NCBI RefSeq assembly: GCF_026230105.1
Contig: NW_026614029.1
Coordinates: 1 to 64,000, forward strand
Length of the DNA: 64,000 bases
DNA from: Diorhabda sublineata
Taxonomy: Eukaryota > Arthropoda > Insecta > Coleoptera > Chrysomelidae
Reading direction: 5' to 3'
The notes under the pieces were generated by a model. It saw only the letters and a program-made list of their open reading frames with translations. It was not told the DNA's origin and did not search any database. This document shows, piece by piece, positions 50,159 through 63,065 of the stretch; the stretch's first letter is position 1; every line of letters starts with the position of its first letter. The position numbers and the translations under genes were made by a program.

Positions 50159-51055
50159 CATTCAAATATATAAGAAATGTTGAAATTCGACTTCATGAGG
50201 AAGATAGACTTTGAAAATTTTCAATCAACACAAAGTGACAATCGACCTCAATGGGCTTCAATGAATGTAAATCGACGATATCTGACAAAGTTGGATGCAA
50301 ACTCATTCAAATATATAAGAAATGTTGAAACTCGGCTTCAAATGAGGAAGATAGACTTTGGAAATTTTCAATCAACAGAAAGTGACATCGACCTCAATGG
50401 GCTTCAATGAATGTAAATCGACGATATCTGACAAAGTTAGATGCAAACTCATTCAAATATATAAAAAATGTTGAAATTCGACTTCAAATGAGGAAGATAG
50501 ACTTTGAAAGTTTTCAATCAACACAAAGTGACAATCGACCTCAATGTGCTTCAATGAATCTAAATCGACGATATCTGACAAAGTTGGATGCAAACTCATT
50601 CAAATATATAAGAAATGTTGAAACTCGACTTCAAATGAGGAAGATAGACTTTGAAAATTTTCAATCAACACAAAGTGACAATCGACCTCAATGGGCTTCA
50701 ATGAATCTAAATCGACGATATCTGACAAAGTTGGATGCAAACTCATTCAAATATATAAGAAATGTTGAAATTCGACTTCATGAGGAAGATAGACTTTGAA
50801 AATTTTCAATCAGCACAAAGTGACAATCGACCTCAAAGAGCTTCAATGGATGTAAATCGACGATATCTGACAAAGTTGGATGCAAACTCATTCAAAATAT
50901 AACAATTGATGAAATTCGACTTCAAATGAGGAAGATAGACTTTGAAAATTTTCAATCAACACAAAGTGACAATCGACCTCATAGATCTTCAATGGATGTT
51001 AATCGACGATATCTGACAAAGTTAGATGCAAACTCATTCAAATATATAAAAAATG
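49298..51055 (+). repeat. 879-bp six-monomer higher-order repeat
   Basis: Segments starting at 49298 and 50177 are 879 bp apart (6 x 147 minus 3: one 2-bp and one 1-bp deletion per unit). Each begins with the 145-bp 'cttcatgagg' unit, then 'gaaactcggc', 'caacagaaagtgacatcg' and 'gaaagttttc'. The segment at 47978 is a related start 1320 bp (nine monomers) upstream of 49298. The copies diverge after about four monomers. Confidence 0.75.
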
Positions 51056-53043
51056 TTGGAATTCGAATTCAAATGAGGAAGATAGACTTTGAAAATTTTC
51101 AATCAACACAAAGTGACAATCGACATCAATGGGCTTCAATGAATGTAAATCGACGATATCTGACAAAGTTGGATGCAAACTCATTTAAATATATAAAAAA
51201 TGTTGAAATTCGACTTCAAATGAGGAAGATAGACTTTGAAAGTTTTCAATCAACACAAAGTGACAATCGACCTCAAAAGGCTTCAATGGATGTCAATCGA
51301 CGATATCTGACAAAGTTAGATGCAAACTCATTCAAATATATAACAATTGATAGAATTCGACTTCAAATGAGGAAGATAGACTTTGAAAATTTTCAATCAA
51401 CACAAAGTGACATCGACCTCAATGGGCTTCAATGAATGTAAATCGACGATATCTGACAAAGCTAGATGCAGACTCATTCAAATATATAAAAAATGTTGAA
51501 ATTCGACTTCAAATGAGGAAGATAGACTTTGAAAGTTTTCAATCAACACAAAGTGACAATCGACCTCAATGTGCTTCAATGAATGTAAATCGACGATATC
51601 TGACAAAGTTGGATGCAAACTCATTCAAATATATAAGAAATGTTGAAAGTCGACTTCAAATGAGGAAGATGGACTTTGAAAATTTTCAATCAACGCAAAG
51701 TGACAATCGACCTCAAAGGGCTTCAATGGATGTTAATCGACGATATCTGACAAAGTAAGATGCGAACTCACTCAAATATATGAGAAATGTTGAAATTCGA
51801 CTTCAAATGAGGAAGATAGACTTTGAAAATTTTCAATCAACACAAAGTGACAATCGACCTCAATGGGCTTCAATGAATCTGAATCGACGATATCTGACAA
51901 AGTTGGATGCAAACTCATTCAAATATATAAGAAATGTTGAAATTCGACTTCATGAGGAAGATAGACTTTGAAAATTTTCAATCAACACAAAGTGACAATC
52001 GACCTCAATGGGCTTCAATGAATGTAAATCGACGATATCTGACAAAGTTGGATGCAAACTCATTCAAATATATAAGAAATGTTGAAACTCGACTTCAAAT
52101 GAGGAAGATAGACTTTGAAAATTTTCAATCAACACAAAGTGACAATCGACCTCAAAGGGCTTCAATGGATGTTAATCGACGATATCTGACAAAGTTAGAT
52201 GCAAACTCATTCAAATATATAACAATTGATAGAATTCGACTTCAAATGAGGAAGATAGACTTTGAAAATTTTCAATCAACACAAAGTGACAATCGACCTC
52301 AATGTGCTTCAATGAATGTAAATCGACGATATCTGACAAAGTTGGATGCAAACTCATTCAAATATATAAGAAATGTTGAAAGTCGACTTCAAATGAGGAA
52401 GATGGACTTTGAAAATTTTCAATCAACGCAAAGTGACAATCGACCTCAAAGGGCTTCAATGGATGTTAATCGACGATATCTGACAAAGTAAGATGCGAAC
52501 TCACTCAAATATATGAGAAATGTTGAAATTCGACTTCAAATGAGGAAGATAGACTTTGAAAATTTTCAATCAACACAAAGTGACAATCGACCTTAATGGG
52601 CTTCAATGAATCTGAATCGACGATATCTGACAAAGTTGGATGCAAACTCATTCAAATATATAAGAAATGTTGAAATTCGACTTCATGAGGAAGATAGACT
52701 TTGAAAATTTTCAATCAACACAAAGTGACAATCGACCTCAAAGGGCTTCAATGGATGTAAATCGACGATATCTGACAAAGTTGGATGCAAACTCATTCAA
52801 ATATATAACAATTGATGAAATTCGACTTCAAATGAGGAAGATAGACTTTGAAAATTTTCAATCAACACAAAGTGACAATCGACCTCAATGGGCTTCAATG
52901 AATGTAAATCGACGATATCTGACAAAGTTGGATGCAAACTCATTCAAATATATAAGAAATGTTGAAATTCGACTTCAAATGAGGAAGATAGACTTTGGAA
53001 ATTTCCAATCAACAGAAAGTGACATCGACCTCAATGGGCTTCA

Positions 53044-55095
53044 ATGAATGTAAATCGACGATATCTGACAAAGTTAGATGCAAACTCATTCAAATATATA
53101 AAAAATGTTGAAATTCGACTTCAAATGAGGAAGATAGACTTTGAAAGTTTTCAATCAACACAAAGTGACAATCGACCTCAATGTGCTTCAATGAATCTAA
53201 ATCGACGATATCTGACTAAGTTGGATGCAAACTCATTCAAATATATAACAATTGATGAAATTCGACTTCAAATGAGGAACATAGACTTTGAAAATTTTCA
53301 ATCAACACAAAGTGACAATCGACCTCAATGGGCTTCAATGAATGTAAATCGACGATATCTGACAAAGTTGGATGCAAACTCATTCAAATATATAAGAAAT
53401 GTTGAAACTCGGCTTCAAATGAGGAAGATAGACTTTGGAAATTTTCAATCAACACAAAGTGACATCGACCTCAATGGGCTTCAATGAATGTAAATCGACG
53501 ATATCTGACAAAGTTAGATGCAAACTCATTCAAATATATAAAAAATGTTGAAATTCGACTTCAAATGAGGAAGATAGACTTTGAAAGTTTTCAATCAACA
53601 CAAAGTGACAATCGACCTCAATGTGCTTCAATGAATCTAAATCGACGATATCTGACAAAGTTGGATGCAAACTCATTCAAATATATAAGAAATGTTGAAA
53701 CTCGACTTCAAATGAGGAAGATAGACTTTGAAAATTTTCAATCAACACAAAGTGACAATCGACCTCAATGGGCTTCAATGAATCTAAATCGACGATATCT
53801 GACAAAATTGGATGCAAACTCATTCAAATATATAAGAAATGTTGAAATTCGACTTCATGAGGAAGATAGACTTTGAAAATTTTCAATCAGCACAAAGTGA
53901 CAATCGACCTCAAAGAGCTTCAATGGATGTAAATCGACGATATCTGACAAAGTTGGATGCAAACTCATTCAAAATATAACAATTGATGAAATTCGACTTC
54001 AAATGAGGAAGATAGACTTTGAAAATTTTCAATCAACACAAAGTGACAATCGACCTCATAGATCTTCAATGGATGTTAATCGACGATATCTGACAAAGTT
54101 AGATGCAAACTCATTCAAATATATAAAAAATGTTGTAATTCGAATTCAAATGAGGAAGATAGACTTTGAAAATTTTCAATCAACACAAAGTGACAATCGA
54201 CCTCAATGGGCTTCAATGAATGTAAATCGACGATATCTGACAAAGTTGGATGCAAACTCATTCAAATATATAAAAAATGTTGAAATTCGACTTCAAATGA
54301 GGAAGATAGACTTTGAAAGTTTTCAATCAACACAAAGTGACAATCGACCTCAAAAGGCTTCAATGGATGTCAATCGACGATATCTGACAAAGTTAGATGC
54401 AAACTCATTCAAATATATAACAATTGATAGAATTCGACTTCAAATGAGGAAGATAGACTTTGAAAATTTTCAATCAACACAAAGTGACATCGACCTCAAT
54501 GGGCTTCAATGAATGTAAATCGACGATATCTGACAAAGCTAGATGCAAACTCATTCAAATATATAAAAAATGTTGAAATTCGACTTCAAATGAGGAAGAT
54601 AGACTTTTGAAGTTTTCAATCAACACAAAGTGACAATCGACCTCAATGTGCTTCAATGAATGTAAATCGACGATATCTGACAAAGTTGGATGCAAACTCA
54701 TTCAAATATATAAGAAATGTTGAAACTCGACTTCAAATGAGGAAGATGGACTTTGAAAATTTTCAATCAACACAAAGTGACAATCGACCTCAAAGGGCTT
54801 CAATGGATGTTAATCGACGATATCTGACAAAGTAAGATGCGAACTCACTCAAATATATAAAAAATGTTGAAATTCGACTTCAAATGAGGAAGATAGACTT
54901 TGAAAGTTTTCAATCAACACAAAGTGACAATCGACCTCAATGTGCTTCAATGAATGTAAATCGACGATATCTGACAAAGTTGGATGCAAACTCATTCAAA
55001 TATATAAGAAATGTTGAAATTCGACTTCAAATGAGGAAGATAGACTTTGGAAATTTCCAATCAACAGAAAGTGACATCGACCTCAATGGGCTTCA
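53044..55095 (+). repeat. 14-monomer higher-order repeat (2052 bp), copy 1
   Basis: Starts after 'gtgacatcgacc' and contains, in order, 'gaaagttttc', 'ctgactaagttgg' with 'gaggaacatag', 'gaaactcggc', a second 146-bp unit, 'acaaaattggatgc', 'cttcatgagg', 'ttcaatcagcac', 'cattcaaaatataac', 'catagatcttc', 'gtaattcgaattc', 'gatagaattcg', and a TAA-bearing 'aaagtaagatgcg' unit. The next copy begins at 55096. Near 54605 'gacttttgaagttttc' combines a one-base gain and loss. Confidence 0.85.
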
Positions 55096-56175
55096 ATGAA
55101 TGTAAATCGACGATATCTGACAAAGTTAGATGCAAACTCATTCAAATATATAAAAAATGTTGAAATTCGACTTCAAATGAGGAAGATAGACTTTGAAAGT
55201 TTTCAATCAACACAAAGTGACAATCGACCTCAATGTGCTTCAATGAATCTAAATCGACGATATCTGACTAAGTTGGATGCAAACTCATTCAAATATATAA
55301 CAATTGATGAAATTCGACTTCAAATGAGGAACATAGACTTTGAAAATTTTCAATCAACACAAAGTGACAATCGACCTCAATGGGCTTCAATGAATGTAAA
55401 TCGACGATATCTGACAAAGTTGGATGCAAACTCATTCAAATATATAAGAAATGTTGAAACTCGGCTTCAAATGAGGAAGATAGACTTTGGAAATTTTCAA
55501 TCAACACAAAGTGACATCGACCTCAATGGGCTTCAATGAATGTAAATCGACGATATCTGACAAAGTTAGATGCAAACTCATTCAAATATATAAAAAATGT
55601 TGAAATTCGACTTCAAATGAGGAAGATAGACTTTGAAAGTTTTCAATCAACACAAAGTGACAATCGACCTCAATGTGCTTCAATGAATCTAAATCGACGA
55701 TATCTGACAAAGTTGGATGCAAACTCATTCAAATATATAAGAAATGTTGAAACTCGACTTCAAATGAGGAAGATAGACTTTGAAAATTTTCAATCAACAC
55801 AAAGTGACAATCGACCTCAATGGGCTTCAATGAATCTAAATCGACGATATCTGACAAAATTGGATGCAAACTCATTCAAATATATAAGAAATGTTGAAAT
55901 TCGACTTCATGAGGAAGATAGACTTTGAAAATTTTCAATCAGCACAAAGTGACAATCGACCTCAAAGAGCTTCAATGGATGTAAATCGACGATATCTGAC
56001 AAAGTTGGATGCAAACTCATTCAAAATATAACAATTGATGAAATTCGACTTCAAATGAGGAAGATAGACTTTGAAAATTTTCAATCAACACAAAGTGACA
56101 ATCGACCTCATAGATCTTCAATGGATGTTAATCGACGATATCTGACAAAGTTAGATGCAAACTCATTCAAATATA
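55096..56175 (+). repeat. 14-monomer higher-order repeat, copy 2 (partial)
   Basis: Matches the first half of 53044-55095 at an offset of 2052 bp, through 'ctgactaag', 'gaggaacatag', 'acaaaattggatgc', 'ttcaatcagcac', 'cattcaaaatataac' and 'catagatcttc'. It stops near 56175, where 'cattcaaatatataaaaaat' leads into a 'cttcatgagg' unit instead of 'ggaattcgaattc'. A different family of monomers then follows until about 58.96 kb. Confidence 0.82.
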
Positions 56176-56324
56176 TAAAAAATGTTGAAATTCGACTTCA
56201 TGAGGAAGATAGACTTTGAAAATTTTCAATCAACACAAAGTGACAATCGACCTCAAAGGGCTTCAATGGATGTAAATCGACGATATCTGACAAAGTTGGA
56301 TGCAAACTCATTCAAATATATAAC

Positions 56325-57259
56325 AATTGATGAAATTCGACTTCAAATGAGGAAGATAGACTTTGAAAATTTTCAATCAACACAAAGTGACAATCGACCT
56401 CAATGGGCTTCAATGAATGTAAATCGACGATATCTGACAAAGTTGGATGCAAACTCATTCAAATATATAAGAAATGTTGAAACTCGGCTTCAAATGAGGA
56501 AGATAGACTTTGAAAATTTTCAATCAACACAAAGTGACAATCGACTTCAATGGGCTTCAATGAATCTGAATCGACGATATCTGACAAAGTTGGATGCAAA
56601 CTCATTCAAATATATAAGAAATGTTGAAATTCGACTTCATGAGGAAGATAGACTTTGAAAATTTTCAATCAACACAAAGTGACAATCGACCTCAAAGGGC
56701 TTCAATGGATGTAAATCGACGATATCTGACAAAGTTGGATGCAAACTCATTCAAATATATAACAATTGATGAAATTCGACTTCAAATGAGGAAGATAGAC
56801 TTTGAAAATTTTCAATCAACACAAAGTGACAATCGACCTCAATGGGCTTCAATGAATGTAAATCGACGATATCTGACAAAGTTGGATGCAAACTCATTCA
56901 AATATATAAGAAATGTTGAAACTCGGCTTCAAATGAGGAAGATAGACTTTGGAAATTTTCAATCAACACAAAGTGACATCGACCTCAATGGGCTTCAATG
57001 AATGTAAATCGACGATATCTGACAAAGTTAGATGCAAACTCATTCAAATATATAAAAAATGTTGAAATTCGACTTCAAATGAGGAAGATAGACTTTGAAA
57101 GTTTTCAATCAACACAAAGTGACAATCGACCTCAATGTGCTTCAATGAATGTAAATCGACGATATCTGACAAAGTTGGATGCAAACTCATTCAAATATAT
57201 GAGAAATGTTGAAACTCGACTTCAAATGAGGAAGATGGACTTTGAAAATTTTCAATCAA
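56325..57259 (+). repeat. Segmental repeat F, copy 1 (partner 63066-64000)
   Basis: Matches 63066-64000 at an offset of 6741 bp, with 'gaaactcggc', 'cgacttcaatggg', 'aatctgaatcg', 'cttcatgagg', a 146-bp unit, 'gaaagttttc', 'tcaatgtgcttc' and 'gaagatggac' in order. A similar run with the same monomer order lies at about 3140-3960. The encoded repeat frame of 56621-57001 is the same as that of 3434-3814 and of 63362-63742. Confidence 0.82.
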
Positions 57260-57744
57260 CACAAAGTGATAATCGACCTCATAGGTCTTCAATGGATGTT
57301 AATCGACGATATCTGACAAAGTTAGATGCAAACTCATTCAAATATATAAAAAATGTTGGAATTCGAATTCAAATGAGGAAGATAGACTTTGAAAATTTTC
57401 TATCAACACAAAGTGACAATCGACCTCAATGGGCTTCAATGAATGTAAATCGACGATATCTGACAAAGTTGGACGCAAACTCATTCAAATATATAAGAAA
57501 TGTTGGAACTCGACTTCATATGAGGAAGATAGACTTTGAAAATTTTCAATCAACACAAAGTGACAATCGACCTCAAAGGGCTTCAATGGATGTAAATCGA
57601 CGATATCTGACAAAGTTGGATGCAAACTCATTCAAATATATAACAATTGATGAAATTCGACTTCAAATGAGGAAGATAGACTTTGAAAGTTTTCAATCAA
57701 CACAAAGTGACAATCGACCTCAATGTGCTTCAATGAATGTAAAT

Positions 57745-58255
57745 CGACGATATCAGACAAAGTTGGATGCAAACTCATTCAAATATATGAGAAATGTTGA
57801 AACTCGACTTCAAATGAGGAAGATAGACTTTGAAAATTTTCAATCAACACAAAGTGACAATCGACCTCAATGGGCTTCAATGAATCTAAATCGACGATAT
57901 CTGACAAAGTTGGATGCAAACTCACTCAAATATATAAGAAATGTTGAAATTCGACTTCAAATGAGGAAGAAAGGTTTTAAAAATTTTCAATCAACACAAA
58001 GTGACAATCGACCTCAATGGCCTTCAATGAATGTAAATCGACGATATCTGACAAAGTTGGATGCAAACTCATTCAAATATATAAGAAATGTTGAAATTCG
58101 ACTTCAAATGAGGAAGAAAGGTTTTAAAAATTTTCAATCAACACAAAGTGACAATCGACCTCAAAGGGCTTCAATGGATGTAAATCGACGATATCTGACA
58201 AAGTTGGATGCAAACTCATTCAAATATATGAGAAATGTTGAAACTCGACTTTAAA
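57745..58255 (+). repeat. Patch of domain-B monomers inside block 2
   Basis: About 500 bp has 'gatatcagacaaag', 'aactcactcaaatat', 'gaagaaaggttttaaaaatt' (twice) and 'tggccttc', the combination typical of 8.6-18 kb and not seen elsewhere in 43-64 kb. It lies between domain-A-like monomers ('tttctatcaacac' at about 57401) and 145-bp units. It ends at 'cgactttaaatgagg' (58248), where a TAA stop closes a 418-codon open frame that began at 56998. Confidence 0.75.
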
Positions 58256-59342
58256 TGAGGAAGATAGACTTTGAAAATTTTCAATCAACACAAAGTGACA
58301 ATCGACCTCAATGGGCTTCAATGAATCTAAATCGACGATATCTGACAAAGTTGGATGCAAACTCATTCAAATATATAAGAAATGTTGAAACTCGACTTCA
58401 TGAGGAAGATAGACTTTGAAAATTTTCAATCAACACAAAGTGACAATCGACCTCAAAGGGCTTCAATGGATGTAAATCGACGATATCTGACAAAGTTGGA
58501 TGCAAACTCATTCAAATATATAAGAAATGTTGAAATTCGACTTCATGAGGATGATAGACTTTGAAAATTTTCAATCAGCACAAAGTGACAATCGACCTCA
58601 AAGGGCTTCAATGGATGTAAATCGACGATATCTGACAAAGTTGGATGCAAACTCATTCAAATATATGAGAAATGTTGAAACTCGACTTCAAATGAGGAAG
58701 ATAGACTTTGAAAATTTTCAATCAACACAAAGTGACAATCGACCTCAATGGGCTTCAATGGATGTTAATCGACGATATCTGACAAAGTAAGATGCGAACT
58801 CACTCAAATATATGAGAAATGTTGAAATTCGACTTCAAATGAGGAAGATAGACTTTGAAAATTTTCAATCAACACAAAGTGACAATCGACCTTAATGGGC
58901 TTCAATGAATCTGAATCGACGATATCTGACAAAGTTGGATGCAAACTCATTCAAATATATAAGAAATGTTGAAATTCGACTTCATGAGGAAGATAGACTT
59001 TGAAAATTTTCAATCAACACAAAGTGACAATCGACCTCAAAGGGCTTCAATGGATGTAAATCGACGATATCTGACAAAGTTGGATGCAAACTCATTCAAA
59101 TATATAACAATTGATGAAATTCGACTTCAAATGAGGAAGATAGACTTTGAAAATTTTCAATCAACACAAAGTGACAATCGACCTCAATGGGCTTCAATGA
59201 ATGTAAATCGACGATATCTGACAAAGTTGGATGCAAACTCATTCAAATATATAAGAAATGTTGAAATTCGACTTCAAATGAGGAAGATAGACTTTGGAAA
59301 TTTCCAATCAACAGAAAGTGACATCGACCTCAATGGGCTTCA

Positions 59343-61100
59343 ATGAATGTAAATCGACGATATCTGACAAAGTTAGATGCAAACTCATTCAAATATATAA
59401 AAAATGTTGAAATTCGACTTCAAATGAGGAAGATAGACTTTGAAAGTTTTCAATCAACACAAAGTGACAATCGACCTCAATGTGCTTCAATGAATCTAAA
59501 TCGACGATATCTGACTAAGTTGGATGCAAACTCATTCAAATATATAACAATTGATGAAATTCGACTTCAAATGAGGAACATAGACTTTGAAAATTTTCAA
59601 TCAACACAAAGTGACAATCGACCTCAATGGGCTTCAATGAATGTAAATCGACGATATCTGACAAAGTTGGATGCAAACTCATTCAAATATATAAGAAATG
59701 TTGAAACTCGGCTTCAAATGAGGAAGATAGACTTTGGAAATTTTCAATCAACACAATGTGACATCGACCTCAATGGGCTTCAATGAATGTAAATCGACGA
59801 TATCTGACAAAGTTAGATGCAAACTCATTCAAATATATAAAAAATGTTGAAATTCGACTTCAAATGAGGAAGATAGACTTTGAAAGTTTTCAATCAACAC
59901 AAAGTGACAATCGACCTCAATGTGCTTCAATGAATCTAAATCGACGATATCTGACAAAGTTGGATGCAAACTCATTCAAATATATAAGAAATGTTGAAAC
60001 TCGACTTCAAATGAGGAAGATAGACTTTGAAAATTTTCAATCAACACAAAGTGACAATCGACCTCAATGGGCTTCAATGAATCTAAATCGACGATATCTG
60101 ACAAAATTGGATGCAAACTCATTCAAATATATAAGAAATGTTGAAATTCGACTTCATGAGGAAGATAGACTTTGAAAATTTTCAATCAGCACAAAGTGAC
60201 AATCGACCTCAAAGAGCTTCAATGGATGTAAATCGACGATATCTGACAAAGTTGGATGCAAACTCATTCAAAATATAACAATTGATGAAATTCGACTTCA
60301 AATGAGGAAGATAGACTTTGAAAATTTTCAATCAACACAAAGTGACAATCGACCTCATAGATCTTCAATGGATGTCAATCGACGATATCTGACAAAGTTA
60401 GATGCAAACTCATTCAAATATATAACAATTGATAGAATTCGACTTCAAATGAGGAAGATAGACTTTGAAAATTTTCAATCAACACAAAGTGACATCGAAC
60501 TCAATGGGCTTCAATGAATGTAAATCGACGATATCTGACAAAGCTAGATGCAAACTCATTCAAATATATAAAAAATGTTGAAATTCGACTTCAAATGAGG
60601 AAGATAGACTTTGGAAGTTTTCAATCAACACAAAGTGACAATCGACCTCAATGTGCTTCAATGAATGTAAATCGACGATATCTGACAAAGTTGGATGCAA
60701 ACTCATTCAAATATATAAGAAATGTTGAAACTCGACTTCAAATGAGGAAGATGGACTTTGAAAATTTTCAATCAACACAAAGTGACAATCGACCTCAAAG
60801 GGCTTCAATGGATGTTAATCGACGATATCTGACAAAGTAAGATGCGAACTCACTCAAATATATAAAAAATGTTGAAATTCGACTTCAAATGAGGAAGATA
60901 GACTTTGAAAGTTTTCAATCAACACAAAGTGACAATCGACCTCAATGTGCTTCAATGAATGTAAATCGACGATATCTGACAAAGTTGGATGCAAACTCAT
61001 TCAAATATATAAGAAATGTTGAAATTCGACTTCAAATGAGGAAGATAGACTTTGGAAATTTCCAATCAACAGAAAGTGACATCGACCTCAATGGGCTTCA
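59343..61100 (+). repeat. 12-monomer higher-order repeat (1758 bp), copy 1
   Basis: Same order as 53044-55095 but 294 bp shorter: the two monomers between 'catagatcttc' and 'gatagaattcg', including 'attcgaattc', are missing. 'cacaatgtgacatcg' at about 59753 is private to this copy, and 'atcgaactcaatggg' at about 60495 separates it from copy 2. The loss of exactly two monomers suggests unequal exchange between neighbouring units. Confidence 0.85.
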
Positions 61101-62785
61101 ATGAATGTAAATCGACGATATCTGACAAAGTTAGATGCAAACTCATTCAAATATATAAAAAATGTTGAAATTCGACTTCAAATGAGGAAGATAGACTTTG
61201 AAAGTTTTCAATCAACACAAAGTGACAATCGACCTCAATGTGCTTCAATGAATCTAAATCGACGATATCTGACTAAGTTGGATGCAAACTCATTCAAATA
61301 TATAACAATTGATGAAATTCGACTTCAAATGAGGAACATAGACTTTGAAAATTTTCAATCAACACAAAGTGACAATCGACCTCAATGGGCTTCAATGAAT
61401 GTAAATCGACGATATCTGACAAAGTTGGATGCAAACTCATTCAAATATATAAGAAATGTTGAAACTCGGCTTCAAATGAGGAAGATAGACTTTGGAAATT
61501 TTCAATCAACACAAAGTGACATCGACCTCAATGGGCTTCAATGAATGTAAATCGACGATATCTGACAAAGTTAGATGCAAACTCATTCAAATATATAAAA
61601 AATGTTGAAATTCGACTTCAAATGAGGAAGATAGACTTTGAAAGTTTTCAATCAACACAAAGTGACAATCGACCTCAATGTGCTTCAATGAATCTAAATC
61701 GACGATATCTGACAAAGTTGGATGCAAACTCATTCAAATATATAAGAAATGTTGAAACTCGACTTCAAATGAGGAAGATAGACTTTGAAAATTTTCAATC
61801 AACACAAAGTGACAATCGACCTCAATGGGCTTCAATGAATCTAAATCGACGATATCTGACAAAATTGGATGCAAACTCATTCAAATATATAAGAAATGTT
61901 GAAATTCGACTTCATGAGGAAGATAGACTTTGAAAATTTTCAATCAGCACAAAGTGACAATCGACCTCAAAGAGCTTCAATGGATGTAAATCGACGATAT
62001 CTGACAAAGTTGGATGCAAACTCATTCAAAATATAACAATTGATGAAATTCGACTTCAAATGAGGAAGATAGACTTTGAAAATTTTCAATCAACACAAAG
62101 TGACAATCGACCTCATAGATCTTCAATGGATGTTAATCGACGATATCTGACAAAGTTAGATGCAAACTCATTCAAATATATAACAATTGATAGAATCCGA
62201 CTTCAAATGAGGAAGATAGACTTTGAAAATTTTCAATCAACACAAAGTGACATCGACCTCAATGGGCTTCAATGAATGTAAATCGACGATATCTGACAAA
62301 GCTAGATGCAAACTCATTCAAATATATAAAAAATGTTGAAATTCGACTTCAAATGAGGAAGATAGACTTTGGAAGTTTTCAATCAACACAAAGTGACAAT
62401 CGACCTCAATGTGCTTCAATGAATGTAAATCGACGATATCTGACAAAGTTGGATGCAAACTCATTCAAATATATAAGAAATGTTGAAACTCGACTTCAAA
62501 TGAGGAAGATGGACTTTGAAAATTTTCAATCAACACAAAGTGACAATCGACCTCAAAGGGCTTCAATGGATGTTAATCGACGATATCTGACAAAGTAAGA
62601 TGCGAACTCACTCAAATATATAAAAAATGTTGAAATTCGACTTCAAATGAGGAAGATAGACTTTGAAAGTTTTCAATCAACACAAAGTGACAATCGACCT
62701 CAATGTGCTTCAATGAATGTAAATCGACGATATCTGACAAAGTTGGATGCAAACTCATTCAAATATATAAGAAATGTTGAAACTC
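61101..62785 (+). repeat. 12-monomer higher-order repeat, copy 2
   Basis: Matches 59343 onwards at a constant offset of 1758 bp, including the 'gactttggaagttttc' variant (60610 and 62368) that is absent from the 14-monomer copies. One CpG gain, 'gatagaatccgac', is at about 62195. The match ends near 62785, where 'gaaactcgac' with 'gatggac' replaces 'gaaattcgac' with 'gatagac'. Confidence 0.85.
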
Positions 62786-63065
62786 GACTTCAAATGAGGA
62801 AGATGGACTTTGAAAATTTTCAATCAACACAAAGTGACAATCGACCTCATAGGTCTTCAATGGATGTTAATCGACGATATCTGACAAAGTTAGATGCAAA
62901 CTCATTCAAATATATAACAATTGATGAAATTCGAATTCAAATGAGGAAGATAGACTTTGAAAATTTTCTATCAACACAAAGTGACAATCGACCTCAATGG
63001 GCTTCAATGAATGTAAATCGACGATATCTGACAAAGTTGGATGCAAACTCATTCAAATATATAAC

